From positions 159,507 through 223,506 of the forward strand of contig NZ_JALKFX010000001.1 of NCBI RefSeq assembly GCF_023243045.1: a DNA stretch of 64,000 bases, in the 5' to 3' direction. Each line of letters opens with the position of its first letter. Position 1 is the stretch's first letter. Positions 59,989-64,000 of this stretch are shown here, piece after piece. The DNA comes from Frankia sp. AgB32 (lineage in GTDB: Bacteria; Actinomycetota; Actinomycetes; Frankiales; Frankiaceae). The notes below the pieces were generated by a model. The model searched no databases. It was given only the letters and a program-made list of their open reading frames with translations, and was not told the origin of the DNA. Both the position numbers and the translations under genes were made by a program.

Positions 59989-61197
59989 ATGACAGGTGTC
60001 CGGACCATCGGCCGAGGAGCCGCCGTGGCGGCCCTTGGCGCAGCGGCCGTTTACGGTCACGTTCTGTACCCGGTTTACATCGGGCTGCGCAGCCGCGGTC
60101 TGGAATCGCGGGCGCCGGCCGACCCCGATAACTGGCCGGCCCTGAGCGTTGTCGTCTCCGCGTATCGCGAATCTGCTGTTATTGGGACAAAGCTCGACGA
60201 ACTCGCCGGCACCGACTACCCGGGGCCGATGGAGATCATCGTCGTCGCGGATGACACGGACACGGCTGAGGCCTCCCGCCGGCCCGGCGTGCGCGTGCTG
60301 TCCTCCGGTGAGCGGCTCGGCAAGGCGCGTGCGGTCAACCGCGGCGTCGCCGCGGCCACCCACGACATCGTCGTGCTCACCGATGCCAACGCGGTCCTCG
60401 CCCCGGGGGCGCTGCGGGCCGCCGCCCGCCACTTCACCGACGAGACGGTCGGCGCGGTCGCGGGCGAGAAGCAGGTCGACGACCCCGACGGTGCCCAGGG
60501 CTTCTACTGGAAGTTCGAGTCCTGGCTCAAGCGCTGCGAGTCCGCGACCGGAGCCACCATCGGCGTCGTCGGCGAAATGCTGATGTTCCGCCGCCAGGCG
60601 TTCCGCCCGCTGCCCGGCGACACCGCCGTCGACGACGCCTGGCTGGCCCTCGACGTCCTCGAAGGCGGCCTGCGGGTCGTGTACGAGCCCGAGGCGTACT
60701 CCATCGAGCAGGCCGCCCCCGACTACACCGGCGAGTGGGAGCGGCGGACCAGGATCGTCGCCGGCAACCTCGACATGCTCTGGCGGCGCCGCGCCGCGCT
60801 GGTGCCCGGCGCGCTGCCGGTCACCCCGCAGCTGTGGGGGCACCGGCTGGTCCGCTCCTCGTTCGGCCCGATCGCCCACGTCGTGCTGGTCGGGATCGCC
60901 GTGCCGGCCGCGCGGGACAGCTGGGCCGCCCGGATCTTCCTGGCCGGCAACGCCGTCGGCGCGGCGAGCACCGCCGCGCTGCTGACCGGGCGCACCCCGC
61001 CCGGGCCGACGCGGCTCGTCGCCCAGGTCTTCTTCCTGCAGGCCGTCGCGCTCGGCGGCGTGCGCCGCTTCCTTTCCGGGGACCGGCCGGCTGTCTGGGC
61101 GAAGCCCGAGCGGCAGGCGGTCACGCCGGCCACGGGCGTCAACGGGTCGGGGCCGTCCCCGTCGCCGTCCGACGCGCTGACCTCTGCCGGCGGCTGA
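59989..61197 (+). CDS. GT2-family glycosyltransferase, membrane associated
   Basis: The 402-residue protein has an N-terminal hydrophobic helix (VAALGAAAVYGHVLYPVYIG), then a GT-A domain. It has LSVVVSAYRESAVIGTKLDE, IIVVADDTDTAEASRRPGV, the D-x-D-like DIVVLTDANAVLAPGALRAA, the acceptor Asp in VDDAWLALDVLEGGLRVVYE and the RRTRIVAGNLDML (R-x-x-R-W-like) motif. Two or three C-terminal helices follow. This is the processive cellulose-synthase/hyaluronan type, so it may make a polymer. The start is ATG 59989; GTG 59968 is in frame. Confidence 0.87.
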   Translation: MTGVRTIGRGAAVAALGAAAVYGHVLYPVYIGLRSRGLESRAPADPDNWPALSVVVSAYRESAVIGTKLDELAGTDYPGPMEIIVVADDTDTAEASRRPGVRVLSSGERLGKARAVNRGVAAATHDIVVLTDANAVLAPGALRAAARHFTDETVGAVAGEKQVDDPDGAQGFYWKFESWLKRCESATGATIGVVGEMLMFRRQAFRPLPGDTAVDDAWLALDVLEGGLRVVYEPEAYSIEQAAPDYTGEWERRTRIVAGNLDMLWRRRAALVPGALPVTPQLWGHRLVRSSFGPIAHVVLVGIAVPAARDSWAARIFLAGNAVGAASTAALLTGRTPPGPTRLVAQVFFLQAVALGGVRRFLSGDRPAVWAKPERQAVTPATGVNGSGPSPSPSDALTSAGG

Positions 61198-61324
61198 GCC
61201 GGCCGCCGGGGCGACGCCGCCGCGGGCCGCCCCGGCCCAGGAGATTCGCCGCCGTGGGCTGCCCGGCCGCACGGCGGTACCGGAGGAGTCCGCGTGGAGT
61301 CCACGCAGTGAGGAGCGTGCCGCC

Positions 61325-62236
61325 GTGCCGGTCGAGGGATCCAAGCGAACCACCTGGCAGTACGAGCTCGTGCTGGTCAGCTATCACAGTCGGGACCAGC
61401 TCGAAGGGCTGTTCGCCACGCTGCCCGCCGACATGCCGGTGGTCGTCGTCGACAACGCCAAGGGCGTCGACGGCGTCGAGGAGCTGCTCGCCGACCGGCC
61501 GAACAGCCGCTACCTCGACTCCGGCGGCGGCAAGGGCTTCGCGAAGGCCGCGAACATGGGCATCCGCTCGTCCCGTTACGACATCGTCGTTCTCGGCAAC
61601 CCGGACAGCCGGCCCACCGTCGACGTCATCGACATCCTCGTCGACGACCTCGTCGCCGACCCGGAGCTGGTGACCAGCGCGGCAACGATGAAGGGCCACG
61701 ACGGCAAGCCCGAGCTCGGCAACGGCGGGTGGGAGCCGACGCCGCGCCGGGTCCTGCTGCACGTCCTCGGCGCGCACAAGGTCGCGCCGACCTCGGCGCT
61801 GTTCGCCCGGCCGACCCCCGGCCGGCCGATGAACCCCGAGTGGCTGACCGGGGCGTGCATGGCCGTGCGCCGCTCGACGTTCCTGGAGCTCGGCGCCTTC
61901 GACGAGACGTTCTACGTCTACAACGAGGACATGGCGTTCGGTCGGGCGATCCGCGAGGCCGGCCTGCGCCAGAAGCTGCACACCGACCTGCTGGTGCCGC
62001 ACGGCGCCGGCGGCAGCGGCGCCGGAAAGACCTGGATGCTCCAGATGCGCGGCGCGTCGATGGTGCGCTACCTGCGCAAGCACAACGCCCCGTCGCGGGT
62101 GAACGTGATGCGCTCGATGCTCGTCGCCGGCTACGCCGGGCGCACGGTGCTCTCCCGCGCCCGCGGCCAGAAGGCCACCGCCGACGAGCACGCCGCCTAC
62201 ATCAAGGGGCTGCTCGCCGGGCCGCCCGCGCCCTGA
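61325..62236 (+). CDS. GT2-family glycosyltransferase (rhamnosyl/galactofuranosyltransferase-like)
   Basis: The 303-residue protein starts at GTG 61325 after GAGGAG. The GT-A fold shows QYELVLVSYHSRDQLEGLFA, the donor region GFAKAANMGIRSSRYDIVVL followed by NPD (the family N-P-D in place of D-x-D), the acceptor block PEWLTGACMAVRRSTFLELG and the base in YVYNEDMAFGRAIREAG. This pattern (G-x-N-x-G, N-P-D, F-x-x-x-E-D) is that of WbbL/GlfT-like enzymes for cell-wall or polysaccharide assembly. It follows the previous glycosyltransferase by 128 nt on the same strand. Confidence 0.9.
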   Translation: MPVEGSKRTTWQYELVLVSYHSRDQLEGLFATLPADMPVVVVDNAKGVDGVEELLADRPNSRYLDSGGGKGFAKAANMGIRSSRYDIVVLGNPDSRPTVDVIDILVDDLVADPELVTSAATMKGHDGKPELGNGGWEPTPRRVLLHVLGAHKVAPTSALFARPTPGRPMNPEWLTGACMAVRRSTFLELGAFDETFYVYNEDMAFGRAIREAGLRQKLHTDLLVPHGAGGSGAGKTWMLQMRGASMVRYLRKHNAPSRVNVMRSMLVAGYAGRTVLSRARGQKATADEHAAYIKGLLAGPPAP

Positions 62237-62295
62237 GTCCCGGCGGCCCGCCGCCCACGACGCGGCGGCGGGTACCGGTGGTCGGCCGGGGACGC

Positions 62296-63585
62296 TCAGA
62301 CGAACCGGACGACCCGCCAGTTGCGCTTCCCGCGGCGGACCAGGATGACCGAGCCGTGCAGCAGATCCTTCTCGGTCACGGCACTGCGGTCCGCCGCCTT
62401 GTCCCCGTTGACCAGCACGGCGCCGGTGCGGAGGTGCTCGCGGGCGTCCCGGAGGCTGGAGGCCAGGTCCGTGGCGATCAGCAGCTGCTCCACGAGCCAC
62501 CCGCCGTCCTTGGCCAGTCGATCGAGCGGCTCGGTGATCGTCGGCACGTCGGCGAACACGTCGGAGAGCAGGTCCGGGCCGATCGCCTTCACGTCCCCGC
62601 TGAACAGCGCCGCGGACGCGGCCTCGGCGGCGTCGACGGCGGGCTGCCCGTGCACCAGCGCGGTGATCTCCCGGGCGAGGTGACGCTGCAACGCCCGCCG
62701 CCCCGGCGCCTCGGCGTGCTCGGCGAACAGCCGCTCCAGCGGCTCACGGTCGGTCAGCGAGAAGAACAGCGCGAACCGGCGCGCGTCGTCGTCCGACAGG
62801 TTGATCAGGAACTGGTACAGCGTGTACGGCGAGGTCCGGTCGGCGGTCAGCCACACCGCGCCCTTCTCCGACTTGCCGAACTTCGTGCCGTCGGAACGCA
62901 GCAGCAGCGGGCAGGTCAGCCCGTGGACCTGGGTGCGCAGCACGCGGCGCACGTAGTCGATTCCGGCGACGATGTTGCCCCACTGGTCGGACGCGCCCAT
63001 CTGGAGCGTCACGCCGTGGTCCTCGCGCAGCCGGCGGTAGTCGTACGCCTGGAGCAGCGAGTAGCTGAACTCGGTGTAGGTCAGGCCGACGTCGGGGTCG
63101 TCGAGGCGGCGGCGCACCGAATCGCGTCGGGTCATCTCCGCGACGGGGAAGTGCTTGCCGACGTCCCGCAGAAACTCGATCATGCCGAGCCCGCCGAGCC
63201 AGTCGGCGTTGTCGACGAAGGTCGGCACCTGGTCGGCCTCGAGCGCCCGGCCGGCGATGGTCTCGAAGATCTCGCGGTGGTGGGCGACGTTCGCCCGCAC
63301 GTCCTCCGCGGTCAGCAGGCTGCGCTCGACCGACTTGCCGGACGGGTCGCCGATCAGCCCGGTGCCGCCGCCGAACAGGGCCACCGCCCCGACACCGGCC
63401 CGCGCGGCGCGGATCAGCAGTGTGATCGGCAGCAGGTTGCCGATGGTCAGCGACGGTGCGGTCGGGTCGAAGCCGATGTAGCAGCGCCGCGCGCCGCTGC
63501 CGAGATGGTCCCGTAGCTCGGTGGGATCGGTACTGTCGTGGATCAGTCCACGCCAGGACAGCTCGTCCAGGAGCGCGTGTGTCAT
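62296..63585 (-). CDS. tyrS: Tyrosyl-tRNA synthetase
   Basis: The 429-residue class I synthetase has YIGFDPTAPSLTIGNLLPIT (HIGH-type motif as T-I-G-N), the tyrosine pocket LQAYDYRRLREDHGVTLQMG followed by ASDQWGNI, and the KMSKS equivalent KFGKS in DGTKFGKSEKGAVWL. The C-terminal S4-like RNA-binding domain ends SVILVRRGKRNWRVVRFV. It charges tRNA-Tyr. It is convergent with the glycosyltransferase gene, with a 59-nt gap. Confidence 0.96.
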   Translation of the reverse strand: MTHALLDELSWRGLIHDSTDPTELRDHLGSGARRCYIGFDPTAPSLTIGNLLPITLLIRAARAGVGAVALFGGGTGLIGDPSGKSVERSLLTAEDVRANVAHHREIFETIAGRALEADQVPTFVDNADWLGGLGMIEFLRDVGKHFPVAEMTRRDSVRRRLDDPDVGLTYTEFSYSLLQAYDYRRLREDHGVTLQMGASDQWGNIVAGIDYVRRVLRTQVHGLTCPLLLRSDGTKFGKSEKGAVWLTADRTSPYTLYQFLINLSDDDARRFALFFSLTDREPLERLFAEHAEAPGRRALQRHLAREITALVHGQPAVDAAEAASAALFSGDVKAIGPDLLSDVFADVPTITEPLDRLAKDGGWLVEQLLIATDLASSLRDAREHLRTGAVLVNGDKAADRSAVTEKDLLHGSVILVRRGKRNWRVVRFV

Positions 63586-63594
63586 GTGGCCATG

Positions 63595-64000
63595 TTAGGA
63601 GTGGCCCGGGTCTCCTCCCGTCGCCGCGGGCACCCGGTCGGTCCGGACGAGGGGCGGGGAGGGGTACGGGGCCACCGCGCGATCCGCCCTGGCGGACCGC
63701 GGGCGGCGTCGGCGGGGCCGGGCGGCCAGCAGGTGCGCGCCGACCCCGAGCAGTCCGCCGAACCAGACGGCGACCCCGAGTCCGATGATCCAGACAAGCG
63801 TGGACGGGCCGCTGGCGCGCTGGCCACCGGTCGCCGCGGCGGTCCCCGCGGCCGGGTCCTCAGCGCCGCTCGCCCCGCCGGAGGTCGACGTCCCGCCGGC
63901 GCCGCCCGCCTGGCCCGGCACGGCCCGGCCGCCGGCGCCGCTGCCCGCCCCCGCGCCCGCGCCCGGGTTCGTCCCGGCGGGACCCGCCGTGGTGCCGGCC
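63595..64000 (-). CDS. C-terminal part of a membrane-anchored low-complexity protein (truncated by window edge)
   Basis: The frame is open from the right edge to a TAA at 63595. The visible part is Gly/Ala/Thr/Ser-rich (GTSTSGGASGAEDPAAGTAA), followed by one membrane helix (TLVWIIGLGVAVWFGGLLGV) and a cytoplasmic Arg-rich tail of about 40 residues (RPRRRRPRSARADRAV). This is the C-terminal anchor of an extracytoplasmic protein whose functional domain lies outside the window. An internal GTG at 63921 could give a 108-residue product, but the uninterrupted upstream frame of the same composition argues for a longer gene. Confidence 0.6.
   Translation of the reverse strand, partial: AGTTAGPAGTNPGAGAGAGSGAGGRAVPGQAGGAGGTSTSGGASGAEDPAAGTAAATGGQRASGPSTLVWIIGLGVAVWFGGLLGVGAHLLAARPRRRRPRSARADRAVAPYPSPPLVRTDRVPAATGGDPGHS

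Noticed and set aside
1..64000. CRISPR arrays, rRNA genes, prophage structural genes, biosynthetic megasynthases
   Set aside because: No regularly spaced repeats, rRNA segments, capsid/tail genes or PKS/NRPS domains were seen. The short tandem repeats found are coding or have no spacers.

Overview
The window is very GC-rich with dense, short-spaced genes, frequent GTG starts and almost no TTA codons. It reads as a chromosomal segment of a high-GC actinomycete. The mixture of housekeeping genes (tatD-rsmA, ispE, glmU-prs, rplY-pth, trpS, tyrS) and secondary transporters would suit Frankia or a close relative. That placement is inference from composition and gene content; there is no rRNA gene here to settle it.

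Positions 1-10.6 kb hold an accessory, defence-type island. Four minus-strand genes are joined by 4-nt ATGA/GTGA overlaps: a GHKL (MutL/MORC-like) ATPase, a Z1-domain superfamily II ATPase, a PD-(D/E)XK (DUF4420) protein and an AIPR-family protein that runs off the left edge. They are divergent from a cytosine-C5 DNA methyltransferase, which is followed tail-to-tail by a Vsr-type endonuclease. The methyltransferase carries a C-terminal extension ending in the endonuclease-III-type Fe-S cysteine signature, the most unusual feature of the window. A decayed methyltransferase tail, an unrecognised gene and a tRNA-Ala(CGC) whose 3' end faces the island lie at its right side.

Positions 10.7-24.5 kb carry a phosphoribosyltransferase/hydrolase fusion, a CBS-DUF1918 protein, a molybdate ABC permease and ATPase (modB, modC) with a Mop-type regulator but no modA, a Nudix-like protein with a degenerate box, a quinone-type oxidoreductase, a SLOG-type protein, a probable membrane pseudokinase, and a divergent TetR/DHA2 exporter pair with a clear palindromic operator.

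Positions 24.6-43.3 kb hold metabolic and envelope genes: acyl-CoA thioesterase, isochorismatase-type amidohydrolase plus NCS2-like permease, YceI, a GH43-like protein, a SulP transporter, DUF305, an FHA protein, a GH15 glucoamylase/trehalase-type enzyme, a protein O-mannosyltransferase, RsmI, a YdcF-like protein and a periplasmic-binding-protein-like protein.

Positions 43.4-64 kb are conserved housekeeping DNA. A block from trpS-prs-glmU-tRNA-Gln to ABC-F-ispE (about 45.2-55.7 kb) is flipped relative to what would join rsmA to ispE and prs to rplY. A TnpB element has inserted exactly between ispE and its ABC-F neighbour. The segment ends with rplY, pth, three glycosyltransferases, tyrS and a truncated membrane-anchored protein.
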